A stretch of 18,918 bases of DNA from LW23 sp041287705 (GTDB lineage: Bacteria; Verrucomicrobiota; Verrucomicrobiia; Methylacidiphilales; UBA1321), in the NCBI GenBank assembly GCA_041287705.1, contig JBGGNE010000266.1:1-18918 (forward strand), read 5' to 3'. Both the position numbers and the translations under genes were made by a program. The notes under the pieces are model-generated. The model was given only the letters and a program-made list of their open reading frames with translations, was not told where the DNA came from and made no database searches. This document shows, piece by piece, positions 1 to 9,339 of the stretch (its first letter is position 1; each line of letters opens with the position of its first letter).

Positions 1-145
1 GGTTCAATTAGATCGCCGCGTTGTGTAACCCGGCCCAGCTTATTTCCGATAGTTCAAGAAAAATTAAGTTTGGGCTGGACGCCAAGCTGGCTAATGTATC
101 CACACCGTTTTCCCGTTTTTTCTTCTCCCATAACCGCCTGCCGAC

Positions 146-1450
146 GTGCCTGCTTCTTCCTCCTCCCCCTCTTCCGCTTCGCCCGCAGCCGCTGTTCCGG
201 CGGCGTGGAGCCCGCGTTATATCGCGGCGCTTGTCATTGGCATCCTCGTCTCACTGCACCTTACCGTCATCACGCTCGCGCTGGCTACCATACTCGTCTT
301 TATGGGTACTATAGCCCAGGTGGAGATGGGGCTGTATGGCGCGTTGCAGAAATACTTTCAGTGCTTCTTTGTGATGTGGCAGGTGCCGGGCACGGAGTTT
401 GAGATCCCGATATTTCCCGGCGGCTACCTTATTGGGAGCGTGCTTTTGATGAATCTCATCTGCTCGCACTTCTACCGGTTCAGGTTTTCCTGGAGCAAGC
501 TGGGGATCTGGCTGACCCACTTCGGGCTTATTGTCATGCTGGCCGGCGGCCTGATGACGGACCTCTTCTCCGTGGAAAGCTTTCTTTCGCTGGATCTCAA
601 CCAAAGCAAGAACTATACGGAAAGTCATCGCCAGGCAGAGCTCGCCCTTATCGATACAACCGATTCCAAATCTGACACCGTCTACACGGTGCCGCAGACA
701 TGGCTGGAGCCCGGCCGCACGATCGATGACCCGCGTCTGCCCGTGAAACTTCGCGTCAATCAGTACTATCCCAACATAGGCCTGAACGCCAGAAGCGCCG
801 ATAATTCCCCGCCTCCCGGCACTCCGCCGCTTGATGGTCTTGGAGAGCGACTGGCCTGGAAAGGCATTCCGGAAAGCAACCGCATCGAAAGGCCGAACCG
901 CGCCGCAGCTGTTATTGAGGTGCTTCCGTCCGGGTCCGCCGGGACTTCCGTTCCTCGTATTGGCGCATGGTTTGTGGCCGATGGCCTTCCCGGACAGGAA
1001 CTGAAGGTGGGCGACAAGACCTACAAAATTGTGATGCGCCCGAAGCGCTATTACAAGTCCTACAGTATGACGCTGACCAAGTTCACTTTCGACCGCTATG
1101 CGGGTACGGAGATTCCCAAGAACTTCGCCAGCACGGTGCGCATTACCAATCCGGAGCATCATGAGGAAGACCGAAACGTGCTGATCTACATGAACAATCC
1201 GCTCCGCTACATGGGCGAGACGTTCTACCAGAACAGCGTCAGCAATGAAGAAAAGACCTCAATCCTGCAGGTGGTGCGCAATCCCAACTGGCTGCTGCCC
1301 TACATCTCCTGTGGCATGATGACGATCGGGATGCTGCTGCAGTTCGGCACCCATCTTTCACGCTACCTCTCCAACAAGAAGCGGACGGAGCGTACGGCCA
1401 GAGCTTACGAATTTGTTTCCCCATCCGCCACACCCAACTCACTGCTATGA
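146..1450 (+). CDS. resB: ResB-family cytochrome c biogenesis protein (Ccs1/ResB)
   Basis: ResB works with CcsA/ResC in System II cytochrome c maturation, moving haem across the cytoplasmic membrane and attaching it to apocytochromes outside. The 434-residue product has a hydrophobic helix at about residues 26-54, two more at about 92-140, a large extracytoplasmic domain, and a last helix near residues 378-400. Just before that helix is NNPLRYMGETFYQNS, matching the NPL-Y-G-TFYQ signature of the family. The start is GTG at 146: an in-frame TAA at 131-133 rules out anything further upstream, and I see no good Shine-Dalgarno. Its TGA overlaps the ATG of ccsA by 4 nt (ATGA), implying translational coupling. 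Family assignment is firm; the exact start is less certain. Confidence 0.88.
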   Translation: MPASSSSPSSASPAAAVPAAWSPRYIAALVIGILVSLHLTVITLALATILVFMGTIAQVEMGLYGALQKYFQCFFVMWQVPGTEFEIPIFPGGYLIGSVLLMNLICSHFYRFRFSWSKLGIWLTHFGLIVMLAGGLMTDLFSVESFLSLDLNQSKNYTESHRQAELALIDTTDSKSDTVYTVPQTWLEPGRTIDDPRLPVKLRVNQYYPNIGLNARSADNSPPPGTPPLDGLGERLAWKGIPESNRIERPNRAAAVIEVLPSGSAGTSVPRIGAWFVADGLPGQELKVGDKTYKIVMRPKRYYKSYSMTLTKFTFDRYAGTEIPKNFASTVRITNPEHHEEDRNVLIYMNNPLRYMGETFYQNSVSNEEKTSILQVVRNPNWLLPYISCGMMTIGMLLQFGTHLSRYLSNKKRTERTARAYEFVSPSATPNSLL

Positions 1451-3561
1451 GTTCCTATTTCCCTTCCGAGTTGCCTCCGCGCCCCGCACCGCGCTCCTCT
1501 ACCGTGGAATTGCTGGGCCGCTGGCTCCCCTATGTGGTGGCCGCGCTGGCCCTGGCTTACATTATTTCCGCAGTGCCGTTGCCCAAAGAGCCGCTTTCCA
1601 AGACCGGAGAGAAGTATGATCTGAATGAGGTAGGCCGTCTCCAGATTCTGGTCGATGGGCGTTTCAAACCAGTCGACTCGGTAGCTCGGTTCGCTCTCGT
1701 AGCGATGTCGGGACGCCAGCTCTATACCGATAAACCGGCACCAGGCACAACGGAAAATGCCGAAGGCACCACGGAAACCCGCACTCTTCTCCCTGCCGAG
1801 TGGCTGCTGAACGTGCTGGCGCGGCCCAGCGTGGCCAACAATTACAAGATCTTCCGCATCAATAATCCGGACATCCTTGGCCTGTTTGGGTGGCAGCAGC
1901 AGACGGGCGTCAAGTATTTCTCCTTTAACGATTTAAAGCCATTCCTGAAGCAGATTGACGATGAGAACGCGAAGGTGCAGGAAATCCGCCGCAAGGCCCA
2001 GGCGGAAGGACGCCAGCCCAGCGAAGTGGATCTGAAGCCGTTTCAGCGGGACGTGGAGAATCTCTACAAAGTTCTCTATCTCTACCAGCAACTGAAGAAC
2101 AGCATTATGCCGGAGGATTCCCCCGGCTTTAAGAGGGAGCTGGAGGCTTACGTACAGATTCTGCCGGCAGGCCTGGAAGCTGCGGCGGCCAAGAAACAGG
2201 GCCAGCCCTTCGATGAAAAAGCTTTTAACGCTCTGATGCAGTTTATCGCCCGGTTCGACAGTCTGGCGCAGACCTCCAAGCTGAATGTGGCATGGCCGGT
2301 GGATGGCGTTACCTCGGAAGAGCACTGGCGCAGTGTCGGTACCAGCCTTACGGAGGATACACCTGTCCTTAATAAAGTGCACCCTGCGGTAGAAGGCTGG
2401 ACCACCGTACTGGAGGCCTGGAAGCAACAGAACGCCGCCAGCTTTAACGGTGAAGTAATCAAGATGATGAGCATCACAGGTGCCAAGTTTCCCAATATTG
2501 CACATAAGTGTGATCTGGAGCAGCGCTTTAACAATTTTGCCCCGTTCTACCTGTGCATGGCGCTGTACACCTTCGCGTTTCTTTTGGCGGCTTGCTCATG
2601 GATGGGTTTCAGCGAGCCGCTGCGTCGCTCCGCGGTGCTGCTGCTCTTTCTTACTCTTATCGTGCATACCGCCGGCCTCGTCATCCGGATATATCTGCAG
2701 GGGCGGCCGCCGGTGACCAACCTGTACTCTTCAGCCATCTTTATCGGCTGGGCGGCCATCCTGCTGGGCATGTTTATTGAGCTTACCTCGCGTGACGGCA
2801 TCGGCGCGGCGGCTTCAGCCCTGATCGGTTTCACCACGCTCAGCATTGCGCATTTCCTTAGCCTGGAAGGCGACACGATGATCATGCTGCAGGCGGTGCT
2901 GGATACCAACTTCTGGCTGGCCACGCACGTCGTCACCGTCACGATCGGCTATAGCGCCACCTTTCTGGCAGGCTTATTGGCGGTCTTTTACATCATACGC
3001 GGCGTCTTTACGAAGACCCTGGATGTGCCGGCGCGAAAGCGCATGGGCGGTATGATGTATGGTGTCATCTGCTTTGCCACGCTGTTCAGTTTCGTGGGTA
3101 CTGTGCTGGGTGGCATCTGGGCGGATCAGTCCTGGGGTCGCTTCTGGGGCTGGGATCCCAAGGAGAACGGCGCTTTGATGATCGTGCTATGGAACGCAAT
3201 GATTCTGCATGCGCGCTGGGGAGGGCTTATCCGCGAGCGCGGCATGGCGGTGCTGGCAGTGGCCGGCAATATCATCACGAGCTTCTCGTGGTTTGGGGTT
3301 AACATGCTCGGCATCGGGCTGCACAGCTACGGCTTTATGGATTCCGCTCTGTTCTGGCTGGTCGCCTTTGACTGCACGCAGCTTGCAATCATCTTCATCG
3401 GCATGTTCCCCTTTGAGGCGTGGCGCAGCTATGAGGCCGAACTGGGCATTGGCCGGGGACCAGGAGTTCCGCGTGGCAGTGGCAATGGACTTTCGCCAAA
3501 GCCGGTAAATGCAACGAGCGCCGACGAAGAGAAATCTGAAGCTGTTGTCTACGAAAAGTAG
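1447..3561 (+). CDS. ccsA: CcsA/ResC-type cytochrome c biogenesis protein with large N-terminal extracytoplasmic domain
   Basis: Haem-handling half of the System II synthetase. The C-terminal half (about residues 355-680) is a multi-helix CcsA domain. It contains the tryptophan-rich WWD-type motif WGRFWGWDPKEN near residues 563-575, the GRPPVTNLYSS segment near residues 419-429, and candidate haem-ligand histidines at about 405 (IVHTAG), 494 (ATHVV) and 625 (LHSYGF). The N-terminal part has one membrane helix (about 25-44) followed by some 310 hydrophilic residues before the CcsA helices begin. I recognise no fold in that segment. At 704 residues it is about twice the length of a minimal CcsA, so it is a fusion or an extended subtype. 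It overlaps resB by 4 nt, and a small membrane-protein gene follows 56 nt downstream, consistent with one operon. Confidence 0.9.
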   Translation: MSSYFPSELPPRPAPRSSTVELLGRWLPYVVAALALAYIISAVPLPKEPLSKTGEKYDLNEVGRLQILVDGRFKPVDSVARFALVAMSGRQLYTDKPAPGTTENAEGTTETRTLLPAEWLLNVLARPSVANNYKIFRINNPDILGLFGWQQQTGVKYFSFNDLKPFLKQIDDENAKVQEIRRKAQAEGRQPSEVDLKPFQRDVENLYKVLYLYQQLKNSIMPEDSPGFKRELEAYVQILPAGLEAAAAKKQGQPFDEKAFNALMQFIARFDSLAQTSKLNVAWPVDGVTSEEHWRSVGTSLTEDTPVLNKVHPAVEGWTTVLEAWKQQNAASFNGEVIKMMSITGAKFPNIAHKCDLEQRFNNFAPFYLCMALYTFAFLLAACSWMGFSEPLRRSAVLLLFLTLIVHTAGLVIRIYLQGRPPVTNLYSSAIFIGWAAILLGMFIELTSRDGIGAAASALIGFTTLSIAHFLSLEGDTMIMLQAVLDTNFWLATHVVTVTIGYSATFLAGLLAVFYIIRGVFTKTLDVPARKRMGGMMYGVICFATLFSFVGTVLGGIWADQSWGRFWGWDPKENGALMIVLWNAMILHARWGGLIRERGMAVLAVAGNIITSFSWFGVNMLGIGLHSYGFMDSALFWLVAFDCTQLAIIFIGMFPFEAWRSYEAELGIGRGPGVPRGSGNGLSPKPVNATSADEEKSEAVVYEK

Positions 3562-3617
3562 CGGACGTCACATCGTGCTTGACATGGAAGCGCCGCTGCG
3601 TTACGCGATAGGACAGG

Positions 3618-3995
3618 ATGAGCCTTTTCGATCGTCAGCCCTCGACTTCTGAGCCGCACAAACAGCCTCGCATTCCCGAGACTGAGCGCGCCTCCTTCAC
3701 CACGCCCAACTTCACCGGCGCACCCATGGAGGAGAAGCCGAAGGCCGGACAGTTGGACATCATCGTCCATGCGCTGCTGTTTCTTTCGGTAGGGTGCGTG
3801 CTGGGCTGGGGAATGTACGAACTGCTTCTTCCCCTGCACAAAGGCCACGTCAAAACTCTGTCGCCGATCTTCTCCTACGTCGCGGCCTTCTACAAGATTG
3901 TGGGATTCTGGCCCGCTGTTCTTATTGCGCCCGCGTTGGGTGCTTTCAGTGCTTTCTGCTACTTCTGCAAGCTATTGTCGACTCGGTACAGTTGA
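3618..3995 (+). CDS. small two-helix membrane protein, unknown function
   Basis: 125 residues. A hydrophilic, Pro/Glu/Lys-rich N-terminus of about 44 residues is followed by two predicted membrane helices (about 46-72 and 97-119) joined by a short basic loop, with a 6-residue tail. An AGGA sequence about 5 nt upstream supports the ATG at 3618. It lies 56 nt after ccsA on the same strand, so co-transcription and a supporting role in cytochrome c assembly or the respiratory chain are plausible but inferred from position only. I recognise no family. The gene ends at a convergent junction holding a strong palindrome. Confidence 0.7.
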   Translation: MSLFDRQPSTSEPHKQPRIPETERASFTTPNFTGAPMEEKPKAGQLDIIVHALLFLSVGCVLGWGMYELLLPLHKGHVKTLSPIFSYVAAFYKIVGFWPAVLIAPALGAFSAFCYFCKLLSTRYS

Positions 3996-4007
3996 CTTTT
4001 TTCATCT

Positions 4008-4072
4008 GAAACCTGGAGTCTTTGAGTCTTGGTGGGAAAGAGATTTTTCACCAAGACTCAAAGACTCTCAGG
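4008..4072. repeat. long palindromic element between convergent genes (copy 1)
   Basis: A perfect 19-bp inverted repeat has arms at 4016-4034 and 4049-4067 and a 14-nt loop. It extends to 23 bp by CCTG (4012-4015) pairing with CAGG (4069-4072) across one bulged T. Each arm is built from a roughly 9-nt unit (ACCAAGACT, CAAAGACTC). It begins GAAACCTG, as does the related element at 13812. It lies between the converging ends of the small membrane-protein gene and the haemagglutinin gene. No T-run follows on either strand, so it is not a classic intrinsic terminator, though it could act as a bidirectional transcript end or RNA-stabilising hairpin. Confidence 0.85.
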
Positions 4073-4110
4073 CACAAAGGATTCTCCGAAGAATAACCTA
4101 TAGGACTTAG

Positions 4111-4128
4111 CGCACCCTCTTGAGTGCG
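4111..4128 (-). terminator. short hairpin just after the haemagglutinin stop (weak)
   Basis: CGCAC (4111-4115) and GTGCG (4124-4128) can pair across an 8-nt loop, starting 5 nt beyond the minus-strand TAA at 4133-4135. The stem is short and no T-run follows, so a role in termination is only a possibility. Confidence 0.25.
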
Positions 4129-4132
4129 GCGA

Positions 4133-7100
4133 TTATTGCCCTTGAGCATTAAAGCTCTGCGAAGGCACCACCTTGTAGCTGTTCAGCCACAGGCGGGCTC
4201 GCTCGGCGGGGGCAAGACCGGAGTTCTGGCTGTAGAAGATGGAAAACTTCTGGTTGTTACGGAAGCGATCGGGTTTGCGGAAACGGTCGTCGGGGTTATC
4301 GCTGGTAGCCAGGCTGGGGTTGTCCGTGTCAGGCTCCGGAGTAGGAGGCTTGGGAGGTACGGGCGGAATGGGATAGACCGCCAGCTTAAAGTTCGCGCCC
4401 TGAATGGCATCGGCATCGCCGTACCAGATATCGCTGATGCGACCGCTGCCCAGCGAGTTGAAGGTGCCCAGAATAACCAACTCCGGCGCTACCGCAAACA
4501 GGCTGGCTTTGCCGCCAGAGGTGATGGTGCCGAGATTGTAGAAGTACGCCTCGGGGCCAAACTCCGGGCGGGTGGCGTTAACATTGTCAACAATGGCCAG
4601 GAACTCGTTGCCAGTATAGATGCTGGTATCGAAGGAGATCAGGATGGAGCGGCCCGCCACCAGCGTCATGTTGCTGCCAAAACTGAGGTTGCCATCGATT
4701 TCGATGTCGCCAATCCCTGCCGAAGGCGCGGTAAACCTGCTGGTATCCACAAGCGGCGCACCCGCGACACCAAGAATTCCGCTGGTACCATCAAACCCGG
4801 CAACAGCGAAGAAGGAAGCACCCGTGCCGTTGTTGAAGAGCGGCGCATTGATCGTGAGGTTGCCTTTACTAAGCAGGCTGAGCGTGTAGTTGCTCGTGCG
4901 GTCAGTCGTGGCGTCGCTGCCATCAATAACGAGGCCGCCACCGGTATTGGTGGAAAGGAGGGTGAAATTGCCACGCTTGAGATTAGCGGCAATGACCTGG
5001 GCAAACTGGTTGTTGACTGTGCTAGTTTCGGAAAGGGCGACGCTGTCGTAATCCAGAGTGCCCGTCTGAAACAGCACATCGGCGTTGGTGATTAGATCTG
5101 TATTGAAAGTGCGATGGCCAATCCACCAGTTGGCACTGTTACTATTGCCATTGACCAGTGATGTCTCACCGCCTGCGCGGATGATGATCTGCCCGCTGCG
5201 AGCACCGTGACTGTCACTCGCGGGATTGGCCCCATGGCCGATCAGAGTGTAGGTCAAAGGTTGACTGCCACCAGCCATGGTGAGGTCTTCCCGCAGCCCG
5301 ATCGTGATGTTGCCCGCCATGGACGTGCCAACATAGTCAGGAGGAAAGGGTGAAAGAGAGAAATCAAAGGCAAGATCGTGATGTCCCACCTGCACAAAGC
5401 TGCCCTCGAACGTGCCGCCCTGGAGATACAGACTGCCTGCATCCAGGGTAATATCACCCTGGATGGAACCAAAGCTGGCGGTTTCTGGATCCAGCAGAAA
5501 GCCTTCTCCACCGTGGCCGATAAGCGCGTAGCTGGGGGGATAGCATGGGCATCCGCCACCCGCCACGACAATAATGGAGCTGGAAGCATCAGTGCCGACA
5601 ACGGAAATATTACCACTGATAGAGCTGGCGATGGGAGCGGGAATGCCGGACAGCGCAAGAGTGCCACCGTGACCGATTTGGACATAGGATCCACCGCGCA
5701 CAGAGCCCGCGTTCATTTGCAACAGGTTGCTGAAGGTGACACTGATATCACCCTTTAACTCCGGAGCGGCGAGCAGGGAGCCAAATCCCGTGGAGTTATG
5801 GCCAATCTGGGCGTAGGTAAGTCCGTCGCTGCCGCCCGTGAGACTGATGGAGGACCCGGTGACAGTAATGTTACCGGACATCAGACTGACTGTTGTCCCG
5901 GAGTACCCCCCGCCGCCATGGCCGATCTGGACACCTGCGCTGTCATTGGTTCCGCCAGTCATCGTAACAGCGCCTTCGCCGGTTACGGAAATATTACCGG
6001 TGATATCGCCCTTGCCTCCGCAACCGCAGATACCCACCCCAGCGCCACCGCCGTGGCCGATCATGGCAAAGGAATCGTAGCTGTCGCCGCCGGTAATCGT
6101 CACTGAACCAGTGTGGGTAACCGTGATATCGCCCCGGATATTAGCGGCAGTTGACTGAAATCCACCGTTGCCAACCATGGCATAGTCAACTGCGGAACCC
6201 TGGCCGCCAGTGATGAAGAGGTTGCCTGCCTTGATGATGATGGCACCATCAAAATCGCCAGAGGCAAACGACTCAGCGCCGCCATGGCCGATCTGCGCAT
6301 AATTCTCACCATAGGATTTGCTGTTAAGGGTCGCGCCTGAAACAGAGACAGATGTGCCGAAAACCGTAATATCCCCCAGCATAAAGAGGTCCACCGCAGA
6401 CCGATAGCCGCCGTGGCCGATCTGCGCATACGTTCCCGGACCCGCAGCTCCGGTAGTAACAGTGACGCTGCCTGTGGTGGAACTGCCCACGGAGATGTTG
6501 CCCGAGAAGAGGTAGTCTGACGTGTTGGAGCCGCCATGACCGATTTGAGCGTAGGATGCGGAACCGGAAGTGGCCTCCACCCTTACGCTTCTGGTGCCAT
6601 GCAGATTGATGTCACCGCTGACCTGACGCGCGTTGGAATTATCGCCACCGTGTCCGATCTGAGCATAACTGCCCGAGCCATCGACAGCGGTCATTGAAAT
6701 AGTGGCCGTAGTGGTGCCGAAGATAATGTCGCCCAGAATATCGCCCTCCAGGTGGCTGAACCCGCCGCCATGACCGATCTGCACAAAGCCACCCTCGCCC
6801 GTTCCGGATGTCATGGTCACATTGTCAGCCGAAACGAAGATCGGAGTAATGATGTCGGCATTGGCTCCAAAATCGAATCCCCCATGACCAACCATCGCGT
6901 AGGTTGAGGTATTGTTGCCGGCAGTCATTTCCAGATTGGGAACGGAGATAAGGATGAGGCCCGTAACACTATCGGCATGCGACGTCAGACCACCATGGCC
7001 GATCTGGGTGTAACTATAACTGCTACTGCCTCCCAGCAACCGCACAGCATTGCTTGCATAGACGGTAATGTCCCCGCCGAGCGTGCCATTTTCTGAGTTA

Positions 7101-8962
7101 CGACCGCCATTACCGATCTGGGCATAGCTGCCGCTAGCGTTGCCTGCGAGTAACTGCACGTTATTGACGGCCAGCGCACTGATGTTACCAGTCCGCCCCC
7201 TGTAGCCAAGCTGCGCAAACGCAGTATCGGTGGAATTGCTACCCTGCAGGATAACATTGTAACCCTCCACCTGCACCGCACCGTATTGCGAGGTAACGTA
7301 GGTTGGAGTGGCGGCCGCTGCATGCCCTATGAATACGGAACCACCGTTGTTGCCATAGTTGGGGAAAGGAGCGCCCGTTCCATACCAGCCCGCTGTCATG
7401 GTAATATCGCCGGTGCCGGAATTGAAAACAGGGGCCAGCACCACAATGTCGTCATGGGCCAGAAATGTCAGGGACCGCGCGGAGTTATAGTTAATCTCCT
7501 GCTCAATGACGATATCGCCAGGGCGGTTGTTGCCCGTAATACCGGTCTGCAGACCATTTGCCGGATTAAAGAGGGTGCTGGTCTGGATTACCACGTTGTT
7601 GTCCTGCGTCGTCAGCAGGTCAATAATGGTATTAACAGAGATTTCCGAATTGCCGGCGGTAGAAGTAAGAAGGCTGTCGGAGGCGGTGCCTGCGTCGGTA
7701 ATGTTGCTGTCGGTGGCCGTAATTCGGATATTACTCGGATCCAGAAGCAGCGTTCCGCCGCCGGTTCTGACGCCGCCAAAGAATTCAAGGTAGCCATGCG
7801 AGCTCACCTCTACATTGCCGCCGGTAATGATGGACGAACCCGGGCCCTGCGCGCTGATATCGCCGTAGAAGCCGGTGGTCTGGTCGCTCCACACGACAAC
7901 ATTGCCGCCCTTGGTACCGCCATCGGCCTTCGTGCTGGATCCTTTCTCTACAAGGGTCACCTTCGCGTTCTTGATCGCGGCGTCTTTGCCCTGGAATCCG
8001 CCGCCGATGTTTACCGAACCGCCTTTTGCGTACTTGCTGCCGGCGTCGATCTTCGAAGTCTTCGTCAGCACTACCTTGTCGCCCGTCACGTCAATGCGCC
8101 CGCCGTTCTTACCGGGGGTGCCGGATGTGGCAATCAGACTGCCGGAATTCTGGGTCGTGCCGCTCTCCGCGCGCAGGACAATGCGGCCGCCGCTGCGGTC
8201 CACTGTTGTGGCGCGAATCACGCCGGTATTATTGACGGCCAGAGCGTATTCATTGCCACCCGCCGCGCGAAGCTCCGCCGCCGTGGCGTGGATGTTGCCG
8301 TTATTGGCTACGCTGCCGCTGCCGCCGCGAATATACACGCGCTGCTCACCGCTGGGTTTGATCAGCACTTCGGTGCCGCCGGCCAGATTCACGCTGCCTT
8401 TCTTCGCTGAAATACGGCCCTTGTTTTCCACCTGGCGCGCGATCAGCGTCACGTCGCCGTCAGTCGCACGGATCTTGCCGTGGTTGATGACGGAAGCCTT
8501 GCTGTTGCCACTGAACGTCATGTCGCCACCGCCGTTAAAGTCCGCGTCACTGACATCGTGCGTGCTGGCCGTGAAGCTGGCCGCATTAATGCGCCCGGAT
8601 TTGCCGATCACCACGCCGTTCGGATTGACGAGATAGACTTTGCCGTTGGCGTTAAGCGTTCCATTGAGCTGGGATGCGTTGCCGCCCGTTACCCTGTTCA
8701 GCGTGGCGGACTGGCTGTTGGGCTGCACGAAGGTCGTCGTTTCACCCTGGCTATTGGAGAAATCGTTCCACTTGATGATCGCGCGCTGGCTGTGCTGATT
8801 GATCGTTACGTTACCTGGCGCGCCGGAAATGTTGGCCGACCCGGAAGAAACCGTGCCGCCGGAAGGATTACCCCACATCATGGGGGGCAGCATCATCCAG
8901 ACGAACATCCACGCCACCATGATCTGACGAAACACCAGGGAGCGAGCAAAGAGCGAGAACAT
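4133..8962 (-). CDS. giant filamentous-haemagglutinin-like secreted protein with IGHGG repeats
   Basis: 1609 residues; the largest gene here. The N-terminus is a signal peptide (hydrophobic stretch about 10-30, likely cleaved near MMWG/NP). A TPS/haemagglutinin activity domain follows (about 32-290), with the family motif NPNGV at 113-117 and the typical opening GNPSGGTVSSGSA. A beta-helix region follows, including LLLDPSNIRIT near residue 400. Residues about 580-1285 hold about 18 copies of a [YF]-A-Q-[IV]-G-[HN]-G-G motif, spaced roughly 35-60 residues and alternating with GDITV/SVTMTGG-like strands; this suggests a long regular beta-solenoid. A Pro-rich linker (about 1530-1550) precedes a basic 55-residue tail. 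AAGG about 10 nt upstream supports the ATG at 8962. Such proteins are normally exported by a TpsB/FhaC outer-membrane pore, which is not in the window, and I see no C-terminal autotransporter barrel. A role in adhesion or biofilm is inferred from the family. Confidence 0.88.
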   Translation of the reverse strand: MFSLFARSLVFRQIMVAWMFVWMMLPPMMWGNPSGGTVSSGSANISGAPGNVTINQHSQRAIIKWNDFSNSQGETTTFVQPNSQSATLNRVTGGNASQLNGTLNANGKVYLVNPNGVVIGKSGRINAASFTASTHDVSDADFNGGGDMTFSGNSKASVINHGKIRATDGDVTLIARQVENKGRISAKKGSVNLAGGTEVLIKPSGEQRVYIRGGSGSVANNGNIHATAAELRAAGGNEYALAVNNTGVIRATTVDRSGGRIVLRAESGTTQNSGSLIATSGTPGKNGGRIDVTGDKVVLTKTSKIDAGSKYAKGGSVNIGGGFQGKDAAIKNAKVTLVEKGSSTKADGGTKGGNVVVWSDQTTGFYGDISAQGPGSSIITGGNVEVSSHGYLEFFGGVRTGGGTLLLDPSNIRITATDSNITDAGTASDSLLTSTAGNSEISVNTIIDLLTTQDNNVVIQTSTLFNPANGLQTGITGNNRPGDIVIEQEINYNSARSLTFLAHDDIVVLAPVFNSGTGDITMTAGWYGTGAPFPNYGNNGGSVFIGHAAAATPTYVTSQYGAVQVEGYNVILQGSNSTDTAFAQLGYRGRTGNISALAVNNVQLLAGNASGSYAQIGNGGRNSENGTLGGDITVYASNAVRLLGGSSSYSYTQIGHGGLTSHADSVTGLILISVPNLEMTAGNNTSTYAMVGHGGFDFGANADIITPIFVSADNVTMTSGTGEGGFVQIGHGGGFSHLEGDILGDIIFGTTTATISMTAVDGSGSYAQIGHGGDNSNARQVSGDINLHGTRSVRVEATSGSASYAQIGHGGSNTSDYLFSGNISVGSSTTGSVTVTTGAAGPGTYAQIGHGGYRSAVDLFMLGDITVFGTSVSVSGATLNSKSYGENYAQIGHGGAESFASGDFDGAIIIKAGNLFITGGQGSAVDYAMVGNGGFQSTAANIRGDITVTHTGSVTITGGDSYDSFAMIGHGGGAGVGICGCGGKGDITGNISVTGEGAVTMTGGTNDSAGVQIGHGGGGYSGTTVSLMSGNITVTGSSISLTGGSDGLTYAQIGHNSTGFGSLLAAPELKGDISVTFSNLLQMNAGSVRGGSYVQIGHGGTLALSGIPAPIASSISGNISVVGTDASSSIIVVAGGGCPCYPPSYALIGHGGEGFLLDPETASFGSIQGDITLDAGSLYLQGGTFEGSFVQVGHHDLAFDFSLSPFPPDYVGTSMAGNITIGLREDLTMAGGSQPLTYTLIGHGANPASDSHGARSGQIIIRAGGETSLVNGNSNSANWWIGHRTFNTDLITNADVLFQTGTLDYDSVALSETSTVNNQFAQVIAANLKRGNFTLLSTNTGGGLVIDGSDATTDRTSNYTLSLLSKGNLTINAPLFNNGTGASFFAVAGFDGTSGILGVAGAPLVDTSRFTAPSAGIGDIEIDGNLSFGSNMTLVAGRSILISFDTSIYTGNEFLAIVDNVNATRPEFGPEAYFYNLGTITSGGKASLFAVAPELVILGTFNSLGSGRISDIWYGDADAIQGANFKLAVYPIPPVPPKPPTPEPDTDNPSLATSDNPDDRFRKPDRFRNNQKFSIFYSQNSGLAPAERARLWLNSYKVVPSQSFNAQGQ
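5110..7224 (-). repeat. about 18 coding copies of the [YF]AQIGHGG motif
   Basis: Within the haemagglutinin gene the plus strand repeatedly reads close to CCGCCGTGGCCGATCTGCGC (for example around 5928, 6408, 6531 and 6993), the complement of codons for AQIGHGG. I count about 18 copies by eye. Inner copies are nearly perfect (several read YAQIGHGG). Edge copies decay: FAQLGYRG at the first, FVQVGHHD, YTLIGHGA and WWIGHR at the end. The intervals vary in length and sequence, so this is an old protein-level repeat, not a recent tandem DNA array. Confidence 0.85.
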
Positions 8963-9339
8963 ATTGTTTGCCTTAAGTTGTACGACGTAAAGAGCTTGAG
9001 CGGTAGGAAGACGAAAGTGGATTGGCTATTCAAACGCGAATCCCCGCAGAAACATCACGGGACTACTTATTACGCATTTAGATAAAAGAAGTGCCCACAG
9101 ATTGCACAACTTTTCTTGCGTGGCAAATATAATTACGATCGGATTTAAACCATTTGCGGGAAACTTAGGAAAATACAAGAAAAAGGACCACTCGAAGGAC
9201 AATTAAGGTCTAGAACTTCAATGCGTCTCCCATTAAACAAGAGTTATATCTAATAGAGATTAAACCAAAATAGCCTTCATCCATAAGACCAAGGGAACAA
9301 ACTTTGTGTTCGATGGGGAATAATTGGGCCAGGACCGCT
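8963..9339. other. AT-rich intergenic region upstream of the haemagglutinin gene
   Basis: 377 bases between the ExbD stop and the haemagglutinin start, clearly more AT-rich than the flanking genes, especially 9086-9300. It must hold the 5' leader of the minus-strand haemagglutinin gene and may hold its promoter. I could not find a -35/-10 pair I would defend. No credible gene, RNA or long inverted repeat was seen. Confidence 0.4.

Noticed and set aside
1..402. Frame open from the window start through 402 (plus strand)
   Set aside because: It overlaps resB by more than 250 bases in another frame, and its translation is Arg/Cys/Pro-rich without a domain. An upstream gene could instead end at the TAA at 26-28, but eight codons are too few to claim it.
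251..1162. 303-codon minus-strand open frame opposite resB
   Set aside because: The ResB family motifs lie on the plus strand; the antisense product has no family features.
4124..5095. 323-codon plus-strand open frame over the 3' end of the haemagglutinin gene
   Set aside because: Antisense to the well-supported gene; composition typical of a shadow frame; no ribosome-binding site or domain.
5110..7224. CRISPR-like or tandem DNA repeat array suggested by the recurring GTGGCCGATCTG string
   Set aside because: The string encodes the IGHGG protein motif in an open frame, the intervals are irregular and coding, and the repeats vary at silent positions.
7286..8410. Long open frame (374 codons) on the plus strand inside the haemagglutinin gene
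   Set aside because: It is antisense to a clear TPS-domain protein, has low-complexity Ala/Gly/Arg composition and no recognisable domain. It is explained by the GC-rich repetitive coding strand opposite.
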